Source: a virus. From it: a stretch of 32,022 nt of DNA. A model generated the notes under the pieces. The model ran no database searches and was not told the origin of the DNA. It saw only the letters and a program-made list of their open reading frames with translations. The translations under genes were made by a program, and so were the position numbers. Shown here one piece after another: positions 7,609-15,808 of the stretch (positions within the stretch are counted from its first letter, which is position 1; each line of letters starts with the position of its first letter). Location of the stretch: the IMG/VR virus record IMGVR_UViG_3300042397_000050, positions 1 through 32,022 of that record; one strand, given 5' to 3'.

Positions 7609-9471
7609 ATGGCAACAACTAACGTAGGTTTTAGCGTATCCGTCGAGTCGAATGACGCTTCAAAATCAATAAAAGAACTAAGGTCGGAGATAGAGAAAAC
7701 TACCAAAGCAGTAGAAGACTTAGGTACACAGTATGGTGAGAATAGTAAAGAAGTAGAAGCAGCTCAAAAAAGATTAGCAAATCTACAAGACTTAACAAAT
7801 CAAAAGCAAGAAGAAAGTAATCAAAGAATAGATAATGCAGCTAAGACAGTATCAGCTTTGTCGGCTGCTTATGGTGGTGTTCAAGGGGCTTTAGAACTTA
7901 CAGGACTTGCAGGAGAAGACACGATTAAGCAATTAGCAAAGATACAATCTGCACTTGCTATTGGTGATGCAGTTCAAAACTTAGCTGAGTTTAGAGGTGC
8001 TATTGTTTCTACTTTTACATCATTTAAAGACGGAGCAGTCAAAGCCTTTCAAGCCGTAAAAGCTGGTATCGGTGCAACAGGCATTGGTGCTTTGTTATTA
8101 GCTTTAGGTGGCATTGTCGCATATTGGGACGAGATTAAAGCTGCGGTAGGTGGTGTAAGCGAAGAACAAAAGAAACTTTTAGAAGACACACAAGCAGACG
8201 CTAAAGCGCAACAAGACAAGTTATCTACAATAGATAGTCAAGATAATATTTTAAAACTTCAGGGCAAGTCAGAAAAAGAGATATTAGACTTAAAGATTAA
8301 ACAAACAGGCGAAGTAATTGCTGCAACTGAAAAACAAGTAGCACAACAGAAGATTGTATTACAAGCCCAATTAGCAGCTGAGAAGCGCAATAAAGAAATA
8401 CTTAAAGGTATATTAACTTTTGTAACTGCACCGCTTCAATTAGTAATAGACGGGGTTAATAAAGTTGCACAAGTATTTGGCAAAGGATTTGATTTTAATG
8501 TAGCAGAAAAACTATCAGGATTAGTATTCGACCCTAAAGAAACAGAAAAGAAAGGGCAAGAAGAAATTGCAGCTTTAGATAAGACATTAGCTGACTTAAA
8601 GAACAAACAAGCAGGGTATCGGTTATCAGTACAAAGCTTAAACAAGCAAACGGCTGATGCCGCAAAAGCCAATGCTGATAAATTAGCAGAAGAACAGTCA
8701 GCAAGACTTGATAAGCAACTTCAAGACGAAAAGAAACTTACAGAAGACTTATTAGCTGAATACGATAAAAGAAAGAAGTCTACAAGTAGTGCAAAGATTT
8801 TAACACAAAAAGAGTTAAACGCATTAGATGCCGCTGAAGCAAAAGAGAAGAAAGAGAAGCAAGATAAAATAGATAACGATAGAGTTGAAAGCCAAAAAGC
8901 AGTTATGTCTAAAATGACAAACTATACTTTATTAGGTATTCAAAAACAAGAAGAAGCTACAAAGGCACAAGCTGAAATAGACAAAGCTGCTACCGAAAAC
9001 AAATTAAAAGAACTTGAACTACAAAAGCAAGGAGCTATGGCTGCCCTTGATGCAGTTGCAGGTATTATAGATCAAAATAGCGTAGCAGGTAAGGCTATTG
9101 CAGTTGCTAAAGCTATTATGTCTACTTACGAAGGCGCAACAAAAGCCTTAGGAGCTTATCCTCCACCATTCGGAGCAATAGCAGCCGCGGCGACAGTTGC
9201 AGCTGGATTGGTAAACGTTAAGAAGATAATTAGCACAAACATACCTTCTGCAAAGGGTACAGGTAGCGTAGGTGGTGGAGCAAGTGCGCCAAGCATATCT
9301 GCAGGAGCACCAATAGCCCCACCGCAACCACAAGCGCAAACGACTACTTTAGACAGTCAATCTATTAATGCAATAGGTAATCAAACATCAAGAGCGTATG
9401 TTGTAGAAAGCGATGTAACAAGTAGCCAACAACGTATTGCAGCTATTCAGCAAAGAGCAAGGTTCGGTTAA
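7609..9471 (+). CDS. Tape measure protein, 620 aa
   Basis: Sets tail length and is ejected through the tail tube. Visible: an N-terminal coiled coil (residues about 15-80, heptads rich in K/E/A), a Gly/Ala/Leu hydrophobic stretch at about 153-173 (IGATGIGALLLALGGIVAYW), a long charged helical middle (190-470), and a second Ala/Gly-rich hydrophobic region at about 494-545 with 'KAIAVAKAIMSTYEGATKAL' and 'AAGLVNVKKI', a typical tape-measure tail. At roughly 1.5 angstrom per residue, 620 residues would fit a tail near 90 nm; this is an estimate from family practice. The C-terminus is Pro/Gln/Ala-rich. Confidence 0.9.
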   Translation: MATTNVGFSVSVESNDASKSIKELRSEIEKTTKAVEDLGTQYGENSKEVEAAQKRLANLQDLTNQKQEESNQRIDNAAKTVSALSAAYGGVQGALELTGLAGEDTIKQLAKIQSALAIGDAVQNLAEFRGAIVSTFTSFKDGAVKAFQAVKAGIGATGIGALLLALGGIVAYWDEIKAAVGGVSEEQKKLLEDTQADAKAQQDKLSTIDSQDNILKLQGKSEKEILDLKIKQTGEVIAATEKQVAQQKIVLQAQLAAEKRNKEILKGILTFVTAPLQLVIDGVNKVAQVFGKGFDFNVAEKLSGLVFDPKETEKKGQEEIAALDKTLADLKNKQAGYRLSVQSLNKQTADAAKANADKLAEEQSARLDKQLQDEKKLTEDLLAEYDKRKKSTSSAKILTQKELNALDAAEAKEKKEKQDKIDNDRVESQKAVMSKMTNYTLLGIQKQEEATKAQAEIDKAATENKLKELELQKQGAMAALDAVAGIIDQNSVAGKAIAVAKAIMSTYEGATKALGAYPPPFGAIAAAATVAAGLVNVKKIISTNIPSAKGTGSVGGGASAPSISAGAPIAPPQPQAQTTTLDSQSINAIGNQTSRAYVVESDVTSSQQRIAAIQQRARFG

Positions 9472-9506
9472 ATGATAACAATTTAAAACACTTAATATTT
9501 AGAGAT

Positions 9507-10091
9507 ATGGACTTACCTGTTTATTTATTAGACATTAGCGAGGATATGAATGACGATGCCGAGGTGGATTACGTCGCATTGGTTGATAGACCCGCAATAC
9601 AAAAGAATTGGAATGCCTTTAAAAACCAACAACGCTTTGAAGTCGTTAGTGAAGATAAGCGTATTATTTCGGGACCTCTTATGCTGGCTGATGTACCTAT
9701 TTTTCGCAGCGATGCTACTTACGGCGATTACTATGTGGTCTTTAGTAAAGATACTATTTTTAAGATTGCGCAAAAGTTCTTCAAAAGAGGCTATCAGTCA
9801 AACGTAAACTTAATGCACTCTCCTGACGCACAAGTAGAAGGAGTTACTATGTTTGAAAGCTTTATTACAGACAAGAGTCGTGGCATACAACCTATGAAAG
9901 GTTTTGAAGATGCACCTGACGGGTCTTGGTTTGGTTCTTTCAAAGTAGATAATGAAGGCGTTTGGAACGATGTTAAAGAGGGTAAATTTAAAGGCTTTAG
10001 CGTAGAGGGGTTATTTACATACAAGACAAAGCCAAACAAAGAACAAGAGCTTATGAATGCAATTAAAGAAATATTGCAACGAGTTAAATGA
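9507..10091 (+). CDS. Prohead serine protease, XkdF-like
   Basis: 194 residues. The family cleaves scaffold and capsid during head maturation. Residues 18-40 carry 'DAEVDYVALVDRPAIQKNW', the typical entry of XkdF-like proteases. The probable catalytic histidine is H104 in NLMHSPD and the nucleophile S165 in FKGFSVEG, preceded by 'GSWFGSFKV'. The next gene is scaffold-like and then major capsid, the usual maturation set. The unusual part is what lies before it: the tape measure, 35 bases upstream. Confidence 0.88.
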   Translation: MDLPVYLLDISEDMNDDAEVDYVALVDRPAIQKNWNAFKNQQRFEVVSEDKRIISGPLMLADVPIFRSDATYGDYYVVFSKDTIFKIAQKFFKRGYQSNVNLMHSPDAQVEGVTMFESFITDKSRGIQPMKGFEDAPDGSWFGSFKVDNEGVWNDVKEGKFKGFSVEGLFTYKTKPNKEQELMNAIKEILQRVK

Positions 10092-10127
10092 TAAACAAAA
10101 TCTTTTATTAATATTTAAACAAAAAGA

Positions 10128-10718
10128 ATGATGAACGCAAAAGATGCCATTATGCAAATTAGGGCTTTATTCGAAGATATGCCACAAGTAGAAGCGCCTG
10201 CTCCTGCTCCTGCACCTATCGAAGAAGTACCTGTTACATTTGCTGAGTATAGCCTTTTAGACGGAACAAAGGTTATGATTAGCGAACTTGCTATCGGTGG
10301 TCAAGTTACATTAGCAGACGGAAGTCCTGCACCAATGGGCGAACACCAATTAGCAGACGGAACTAAAATTGAATTAGACGAAACTTCTAAAATCGTTTCT
10401 ATTGAAACTCCAGAAGCAGAAGCGGAAATCGCTGAAGAAACACCTGCAGAAATGGGTAACAAGATCGACGAAAAAATGGCAGACGAAATCGCTGCTTTAG
10501 TTTCTGAAAATCAAAATCTTAAAACACAAGTAGCACAATTAGAGGCAAAAGTTAAGAATGGCTTTAGTCAAGTAGCTGAACTTATAGAAGCACTTACTAA
10601 GACACCTAACGCTGAACCTATTGCGCAACCAAAACAAAACTTTAGTTCTAACGTAACAACTCACTCAATGAAGTACGATAGGATTGAAAAATTTAGAAAC
10701 GCTTTATTAAACAAATAA
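10128..10718 (+). CDS. Probable capsid scaffold protein, 196 aa
   Basis: Acidic, low-complexity protein with an Ala/Pro run (residues 23-30) and three copies of an L-x-D-G-[T/S] strand motif (near 44, 62 and 75), then a predicted coiled coil (about 117-157) and a C-terminal basic end (KYDRIEKFRNALLNK), the layout expected of a scaffold whose C-terminus contacts the capsid protein. It lies between protease and major capsid protein. Two ATGs in a row (10128, 10131) make the start uncertain by one residue. Confidence 0.8.
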   Translation: MMNAKDAIMQIRALFEDMPQVEAPAPAPAPIEEVPVTFAEYSLLDGTKVMISELAIGGQVTLADGSPAPMGEHQLADGTKIELDETSKIVSIETPEAEAEIAEETPAEMGNKIDEKMADEIAALVSENQNLKTQVAQLEAKVKNGFSQVAELIEALTKTPNAEPIAQPKQNFSSNVTTHSMKYDRIEKFRNALLNK

Positions 10719-10730
10719 AAATAAAATAAA

Positions 10731-11684
10731 ATGGGATTTGATGTATCTGCATTGGCAAACTATACAAAAGAAAACGAAGCTCTACTTGTAACTTCGTCTG
10801 TATTAGGTGCAAAAACTGCCGCTCTTATTAAGAGTGCTGGTAACGTTATGGTTGGAGTTAAAAGTTCTGAGAAAATCAACATTATGGAAACTGACGCTAT
10901 CTTCCAAGATGGTGCTTCTTGTGGCTTTAATGCTTCTGGTTCCACAACTTTTACTCAGCGCACAGTAACTCCTGGAAAGGTAAAAATTAACGAAGCTCTT
11001 TGTCCTAAAGATTTGGAAGCTAAGTATCTTCAAAAAGCTTTACCTACAGGTTCTATGTACGATAGCGTACCTTTTGAGCAAGAGTATTCTGAAAAGAAAG
11101 CTAAAACAATCGCTGCTCAATTAGAAACTTCATTATGGCAAGGCGACACTTCAAGTGTAAACGTAAACTTAAACAAGTTTGACGGTCTTGTAAAATTAAT
11201 CGGTGCTGCTTCAGGTGTTGTGGCTGCAAATGCTTCTACTTACATTAGTGGTGCTCCTTTAAGCTCTATCACTTCTGCAAACGTAATCTCTATCTTTGAT
11301 GGTGTTTATCAGGCTATTCCTGCTAAAGTTGTTGCAGCTGACGATATGACTATCTTCTGTGGTCAAGATTTATTTAGAACTTACACTATTGCTCTTAAAA
11401 ATAGCGGTTCTTTCAATTATCAAATTGATGTAAAAGCTGATAGCGAATTTGTATTACCTGGTACTACAATTAAAGTGGTAGCTGTTGCAGGTCTTAACGG
11501 AACTAACAAAGTTTACGCTATGCGTTTAAGCAATATGTTCTTAGGTACAGATTTACTTAACGAAGAGGAGAAATTCGAAATCTTTTACGCTAAGGAAGCG
11601 GACCAAGTTCGCTATGTATGTGAGTTCAAAATGGGTGTAAACATTGCATTCCCTGACGAGGTAGTTAAGTTTATTCTTGCATAA
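10731..11684 (+). CDS. Major capsid protein, 317 aa
   Basis: Expected HK97-fold shell subunit. It starts MGFDVSALANYTKENEALLV, a form I recognise from Bacteroidota phage capsid proteins, and its length suits the family. It follows protease and scaffold, lies 12 bases after the scaffold and is followed by a strong terminator 6 bases past its stop, as often for the most heavily expressed virion gene. Codons near the start include more Gly/Ala codons ending in T than neighbours, in keeping with high expression, but I did not quantify this. Confidence 0.88.
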   Translation: MGFDVSALANYTKENEALLVTSSVLGAKTAALIKSAGNVMVGVKSSEKINIMETDAIFQDGASCGFNASGSTTFTQRTVTPGKVKINEALCPKDLEAKYLQKALPTGSMYDSVPFEQEYSEKKAKTIAAQLETSLWQGDTSSVNVNLNKFDGLVKLIGAASGVVAANASTYISGAPLSSITSANVISIFDGVYQAIPAKVVAADDMTIFCGQDLFRTYTIALKNSGSFNYQIDVKADSEFVLPGTTIKVVAVAGLNGTNKVYAMRLSNMFLGTDLLNEEEKFEIFYAKEADQVRYVCEFKMGVNIAFPDEVVKFILA

Positions 11685-11690
11685 TTTATA

Positions 11691-11722
11691 GGGTAGGTTG
11701 AAATATACCTACCCACTTTTTT
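11691..11722 (+). terminator. Intrinsic terminator after the major capsid gene
   Basis: GGGTAGGT (11691-11698), 8-base loop, ACCTACCC (11707-11714), then AC and six T. A perfect 8-bp stem six bases after the capsid stop. Readthrough must occur or a further promoter must exist for the tail tube gene that follows. Confidence 0.85.
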
Positions 11723-11745
11723 AAAAATAATTAATTTTAATAACC

Positions 11746-12267
11746 ATGGCTTGTGCTTTAACCCAAAATTATACCCTTGACTGTAAAGACAGTTTAGGCG
11801 GTATAACAGAAGTTTATTTCATGGCAGCCGCAGATGTAACTTCTACAACAGAAGCAAGTGGTGTTATCACTGCTTTAGTAAAAGCATCTGGCAAGAAATT
11901 CTATAAGTACGAACTTGTGAAAGGCACTTCTCAATTAGTTGAGAATGTTAATGCAAACGTACAGAATGGAACTATCTTTTACGCTCCTGAATTAACTATC
12001 GTATTAAACAAATTACAAGCGAACACAAGAAATGAAATCTTGTTATTAGCTCAAAACACATTAGTAGCAGTTGCTAAAGATAACAATAACAAATATTGGT
12101 ATTTAGGCAAACAAAGAGGCTTAGACCTTACAGGCGGTAGCGCAGGTACAGGAACAGCGGAAGGTGACAGAAGCGGTTATACTCTTACCTTTACAGGTGC
12201 AGAGCCAGCCCTTGCTCCAGAAGTTAATTCTGTTGTAGCGGCTGCACTTACAACCGCAGGTTCTTAG
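11746..12267 (+). CDS. Major tail tube protein, 173 aa
   Basis: Begins MACALTQNYTLDCKDSLGGI, the characteristic opening of a tail tube family in Bacteroidota phages. Also present are 'GKKFYKYEL', 'NVNANVQNGTIFYAPELTIV' and 'GYTLTFTGAEP', all of which fit this family. Beta-rich, Thr/Ala/Gly-rich and of the usual length for a tail tube subunit. It forms its own transcription block between two strong terminators, a sign of a separately dosed, abundant product. Confidence 0.82.
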   Translation: MACALTQNYTLDCKDSLGGITEVYFMAAADVTSTTEASGVITALVKASGKKFYKYELVKGTSQLVENVNANVQNGTIFYAPELTIVLNKLQANTRNEILLLAQNTLVAVAKDNNNKYWYLGKQRGLDLTGGSAGTGTAEGDRSGYTLTFTGAEPALAPEVNSVVAAALTTAGS

Positions 12268-12292
12268 GTTGTTTTGGTTTTGTATATAGATG

Positions 12293-12322
12293 CCCTCGGA
12301 CTTAATTGTTCGGGGGTTTTTT
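12293..12322 (+). terminator. Intrinsic terminator after the tail tube gene
   Basis: CCCTCGGAC (12293-12301), loop TTAATT, GTTCGGGGG (12308-12316), then six T. Nine pairs including two G-U. The flanks resemble the terminator at 25141-25176: both begin GCCCTCG and end in T6-A-T4, so the two may share ancestry. Confidence 0.9.
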
Positions 12323-12324
12323 AT

Positions 12325-12354
12325 TTTGCAAACATTCTTGATAGTTTATATTTA
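12325..12354 (+). promoter_or_regulatory. Candidate promoter directly before the GTG-start gene
   Basis: TTTG at 12325-12328, 18 bases, then TATATTTA at 12347-12354 (one mismatch from TAnnTTTG). It lies just behind a terminator, where a promoter for the portal-fibre block would be expected. The start codon GTG begins at 12360, so the transcript would have almost no leader. Confidence 0.4.
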
Positions 12355-12359
12355 TAGTT

Positions 12360-12734
12360 GTGATAAGACTTACTAAGGGTGAAACCCAAAACATAATACT
12401 TACATTGACTGAGAAGCAGCTTTTAACAAGTCCCAACTATCTATTTATTTTTGAGAATAGATCTACAAATACGGACATTAAATTCGTAAAGCTTAACAAT
12501 ACTGACATAAGCGCATACAAAGAAAGATACAACGAGTTTAGCATCGTAGTTAATAGCTACTTTAATACGTCTTTAAACGGGCAATACAGCTACTCAATCT
12601 ACGAGCAAACAAGTACTACAAACACAGACCCGACGGGCTTAAACTTGCTTGAAAGTGGCATTATGGAGCTTACAGGAACAACTATATCATTCACAGAATA
12701 CGAAACAACAAGCACATTCACAATTAGACAATAA
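12360..12734 (+). CDS. Small virion-associated protein, 124 aa (GTG start)
   Basis: Start GTG at 12360 followed by IRLTKGETQNIILTLTEKQL. Wholly beta-rich, with 'YSYSIYEQTSTTN' and 'LLESGIMEL', a pattern I know from small proteins next to portal or head-tail genes in Bacteroidota phages. It overlaps the portal start by one base (TAATG). Its beta-sandwich look and location suggest a decoration or neck component; not proven. Confidence 0.65.
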   Translation: MIRLTKGETQNIILTLTEKQLLTSPNYLFIFENRSTNTDIKFVKLNNTDISAYKERYNEFSIVVNSYFNTSLNGQYSYSIYEQTSTTNTDPTGLNLLESGIMELTGTTISFTEYETTSTFTIRQ

Positions 12735-14710
12735 TGGAAATACAAGTATTGACATTTGCGGAAGCAAAGCAACCGGAATATAAAGAGAAAAAAGGCGAAG
12801 GGTATATGCAATATGGTCAAAACAATGACTATCCGCAATACTTATTAGATCTATTTAACAAATCTGCAAAGCACAACGCTATCATTAGAGGCAAAGTTAA
12901 TTACATTGTCGGCAATGGTTGGGCAGGAGAACAAGCGATTGTTCAAAAAGTTAATAGAGAAGAAACTCTTAACGATCTAACTAAAAAGGTTGCTTTAGAT
13001 TTAGAACTATTTGGCGGTGCTTATATCCAAGTTATTTGGAGTGTAATTGGTGAACAAGTAGCTGAGTTATGGCATTGTGATTATACAAAGATTAGAACTA
13101 ACAAAGATAACACGCAGTTTTGGTATAAAGACGATTGGAAAGCTACACGCAACCAAGAAAAAGCTGAGATTTACAATGCTTTTAATCCTGCTAATCCATA
13201 CGGTGTGCAGATACTTTACGTTAAAGAGTACAGACCTGGTATGAATGTATATTCTTTGCCTGGTTATTTTGGTGCGCTTAACTACATTGAAAGTGATGTC
13301 GAAGTAAGTAAGCACGTTTTAGGTAATGCACAGACAGGGTTTTCTGCAAGTAAACTTATTACTTTACCAAACGGAGAGCCAAGCCCTGACGAGAAACGAG
13401 CAGTAAGCAGACAATTCGACAATATGTACACGGGTGCAGACGGCAAGAAGTATTTACTTGCTTTTGTAAACGATGCAACAAGAAAGCCTATTGTTGATGA
13501 CTTAGGTGCAAGTGATTTAACTAAAGAAGACTTTGGTCGTGTAGACGAGTTAATACAAACTAACATATTTAGTGGACACCAGATTACAAGTCCTGACTTA
13601 TTTGGTATTGCCGTTCCTGGTCAATTAGGAAACAGACAACAGCTTAGAGATAGTTACGAGATATTTAATAACACTTATGTACGTTATAAGCAAATGCAGA
13701 TTGAGGGTGTATTTAATATGCTTGGACAGTATGCAGGAGTAACCGAGGAGTTAAAGCTTCAGCCAGTAGACCCTATTGGAATTGACTTTAGCGAAAGCGT
13801 AATTAAAGAAGTTGCACCTAAAGAATGGATATTAGAGAAGTTAGGTATCGACCCTACTAAATACGGAATAGTTGCAGAAACTGAGCAGCCAATGGCAGCA
13901 AGTCCTTTAAGTGTGAACGAGCATATTAAAGGCTTAAAAGGTCGTGAGTGGCAAAATATGCAGCGCATTATTAGAGATTTTAATAAGGGCAAGATAACAA
14001 GAGAACAAGCAAGTTCTATGTTAAAGGGTGGTTATGCTTTAAGTGATGACGAAGTAGCTACTTGGTTAGGTACTGAGGAGCTTGAATTTAGCGAAGAGGA
14101 TTTTCAAGTTTTTTATGAGTTCGGAGAAGACGAAGACAAGTACAATGTATGGAGTGAGCGCAGAAAGTTTGAAGATAACCAATTCCAAGCGTTTGCAGAT
14201 GTAACACAATTACAAAGCAATATTTTAGATTTAATTAGTAAGCAAAAGTTAATTACTCCTGAAGTAATAGCAGAAACACTTAATACAGACGTAGGAAGTG
14301 TAAAGCGTGTTATTGACACTTTAATAGAAAAGGGTTTTATTAAAGCAACAGAAGTTAAGATAGGTAAAGGCATTGATAGTAACATACAAATCGAAAGAAC
14401 TTTAACAAGACCATTGAGCGAGATTGTAGAAGCTATGAAGCCTCAGACTACCGAGATTTTAATACGTTATGCGTATAAATGGAAGTCAGGTTTTAGCAAC
14501 ATAGACATCAGAACAAGCAGACCTTTTTGTAGATACTTAGTAGGTGCAAAGAAGGTTTATAGTATGTCTGAAATTCAACAAATGAGCGCACGACTTGGGT
14601 ACGATGTTTTTGAACGAGGTGGCGGTTGGTATACATTACCAGGAACAAATACGCACTCACCAAGTTGCAGACACGAGTGGAAGTCAATGATAGTAACGAG
14701 AAAAAAATAA
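12734..14710 (+). CDS. Portal protein with C-terminal MuF-like extension
   Basis: The dodecameric portal forms the DNA entry vertex. Residues 1-370 form the portal-type region: 'QYGQNNDYPQYLLDL', 'HNAIIRGKVNYIVGNGW', 'ELFGGAYIQVIW', then 'NIFSGHQITSPDLFGI' near 285-300. From about 370 the sequence leaves the portal pattern: a winged-helix-like segment (about 498-541, 'LITPEVIAETLNTDVGSVKR') and a C-terminal block (about 585-650) with 'RTSRPFCRYLVG', 'YSMSEIQQMSARLG' and 'GGGWYTLPG ... SPSCRHEW', as in MuF/SPP1 gp7-type minor head proteins. Usually these are two genes. Length 658 residues fits a fusion. Confidence 0.85.
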   Translation: MEIQVLTFAEAKQPEYKEKKGEGYMQYGQNNDYPQYLLDLFNKSAKHNAIIRGKVNYIVGNGWAGEQAIVQKVNREETLNDLTKKVALDLELFGGAYIQVIWSVIGEQVAELWHCDYTKIRTNKDNTQFWYKDDWKATRNQEKAEIYNAFNPANPYGVQILYVKEYRPGMNVYSLPGYFGALNYIESDVEVSKHVLGNAQTGFSASKLITLPNGEPSPDEKRAVSRQFDNMYTGADGKKYLLAFVNDATRKPIVDDLGASDLTKEDFGRVDELIQTNIFSGHQITSPDLFGIAVPGQLGNRQQLRDSYEIFNNTYVRYKQMQIEGVFNMLGQYAGVTEELKLQPVDPIGIDFSESVIKEVAPKEWILEKLGIDPTKYGIVAETEQPMAASPLSVNEHIKGLKGREWQNMQRIIRDFNKGKITREQASSMLKGGYALSDDEVATWLGTEELEFSEEDFQVFYEFGEDEDKYNVWSERRKFEDNQFQAFADVTQLQSNILDLISKQKLITPEVIAETLNTDVGSVKRVIDTLIEKGFIKATEVKIGKGIDSNIQIERTLTRPLSEIVEAMKPQTTEILIRYAYKWKSGFSNIDIRTSRPFCRYLVGAKKVYSMSEIQQMSARLGYDVFERGGGWYTLPGTNTHSPSCRHEWKSMIVTRKK

Positions 14711-14713
14711 CAA

Positions 14714-15295
14714 ATGAGCTTAAACACATTATTCATAAGCGTACAGAATATTAAAGACAGGTCTGGCTTACACGCTAACGTAGACGAGAAACTTGTATTG
14801 CCTGAGATTAAGACCGCACAAGATATGTACATCTTACCTGCGCTTGGAAGTGCTTTATACAATCGCTTACAAGCAGGTATTACTTCGAACAACTTAAACG
14901 CTAACGAGGTAATATTATTAGACCAATACATAGCAGATACTTTAGTGCATTATGTACTTAGTGAATTGCCAATGGGTTTGTCTTATCAATTCTATAACAA
15001 AGGCTTGTTAAGAAAGGGTGGCGAGAATACCGAAAACCCTTCGATGCAGGATATGATTGACGTGGCGAATAGATATAAAGCAAGAGCGGAGTTCTACAAG
15101 CAAAGAATGATTAAATACCTAAAAGAATATTCTACACTCTATCCTGAGTACCTTAATCCTGGAAGTGGCATTGATGCAATACACCCTGAGAACGATGCTT
15201 ATACAACGAGCATTTGGTTAGGCGATTTTGATTGCTGCGCAGGTAAAAGCTTCGAGGAACTTTATCAAGGGAATAGAGGTTGTAGTGATTGCTAA
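14714..15295 (+). CDS. Head-tail connector-like protein, 193 aa
   Basis: Helical protein beginning MSLNTLFISVQNIKDRSGLH, with 'PEIKTAQDMYILPALGSALY' near residues 30-50 and a C-terminal Cys-rich end (DFDCCAGKS ... GCSDC). The order portal, this protein, then small neck proteins and fibre fits a connector/adaptor of the gp6 kind, and the family (DUF6712 type, from memory) is common in Bacteroidota phages. The start is 3 bases after the portal stop. Role assigned by position and family; adaptor function itself is inference. Confidence 0.7.
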   Translation: MSLNTLFISVQNIKDRSGLHANVDEKLVLPEIKTAQDMYILPALGSALYNRLQAGITSNNLNANEVILLDQYIADTLVHYVLSELPMGLSYQFYNKGLLRKGGENTENPSMQDMIDVANRYKARAEFYKQRMIKYLKEYSTLYPEYLNPGSGIDAIHPENDAYTTSIWLGDFDCCAGKSFEELYQGNRGCSDC

Positions 15296-15297
15296 TT

Positions 15298-15429
15298 ATG
15301 AGTAAAGTAACAACAATAAAAAACCAAAATAAGCTTCGTGTTTATTTAGAAAAAATTAAGAATGAGCCTGACATTAAACCAAATCGTCAAACAAATAACG
15401 ACACTCGGAAACGACCACGAACAAATTAA
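15298..15429 (+). CDS. Short basic ORF, 43 aa, overlapping the next gene
   Basis: Starts at ATG two bases after the connector stop, reading MSKVTTIKNQNKLRVYLEKI, then a strongly basic low-complexity end. The first 21 residues lie in an otherwise empty 64-base gap and look credible; the last 22 overlap the next gene in another frame. I cannot tell whether it is a real microprotein. Confidence 0.3.
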   Translation: MSKVTTIKNQNKLRVYLEKIKNEPDIKPNRQTNNDTRKRPRTN

Positions 15430-15808
15430 CTTTGTTTACTTCGGCGATGTGTGGGAACGTTTAAGCAATGGCGAGGTTACTTACCCTGCTATGTTCTACA
15501 CTTTAACGGGTGCTACTATAAACGCTAAAAATATTACTTATAATTTTAGCCTTTATTTTATGGACAGAATGTTAATGGAAGAAACAAACGAAACCGAAGT
15601 ACTTAGCGATATGACTTTAGTAGGTCAAGACATAGTGGCTCAGTTACGTTATCCTAAAGCAATTTGGGAAATAGGCGATACCGCTCCTTTGACTTACTTT
15701 ACCGAGAGCGACCCTGACTATCTTGCCGGAGTTAAGATAGACATTACAATGGAATTACCTTACTTAAACGACAGATGCCAAGTGCCGAGCATCTATAATT
15801 ATTCATAA
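15362..15808 (+). CDS. Neck / tail-completion-like protein, 148 aa
   Basis: Begins MSLTLNQIVKQITTLGNDHE and continues as beta-rich with 'FVYFGDVWERLSNGEVTYPA' and 'YNFSLYFMDRM'. The length and the place between the connector and the fibre fit a tail-terminator or neck protein. The pattern 'F.YGD.WE....E..YP.L' is one I have met in Bacteroidota phage neck regions. It overlaps the next start by one base (TAATG). Identity is by context and memory only. Confidence 0.6.
   Translation: MSLTLNQIVKQITTLGNDHEQINFVYFGDVWERLSNGEVTYPAMFYTLTGATINAKNITYNFSLYFMDRMLMEETNETEVLSDMTLVGQDIVAQLRYPKAIWEIGDTAPLTYFTESDPDYLAGVKIDITMELPYLNDRCQVPSIYNYS

Noticed and set aside
9550-9807. 85-codon + frame overlapping the protease
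   Set aside because: Shadow frame: no conserved-looking blocks, whereas the protease frame has the full family pattern. The same holds for all the minus-strand frames, which are rich in Cys, Leu and Ser and lack gene context.
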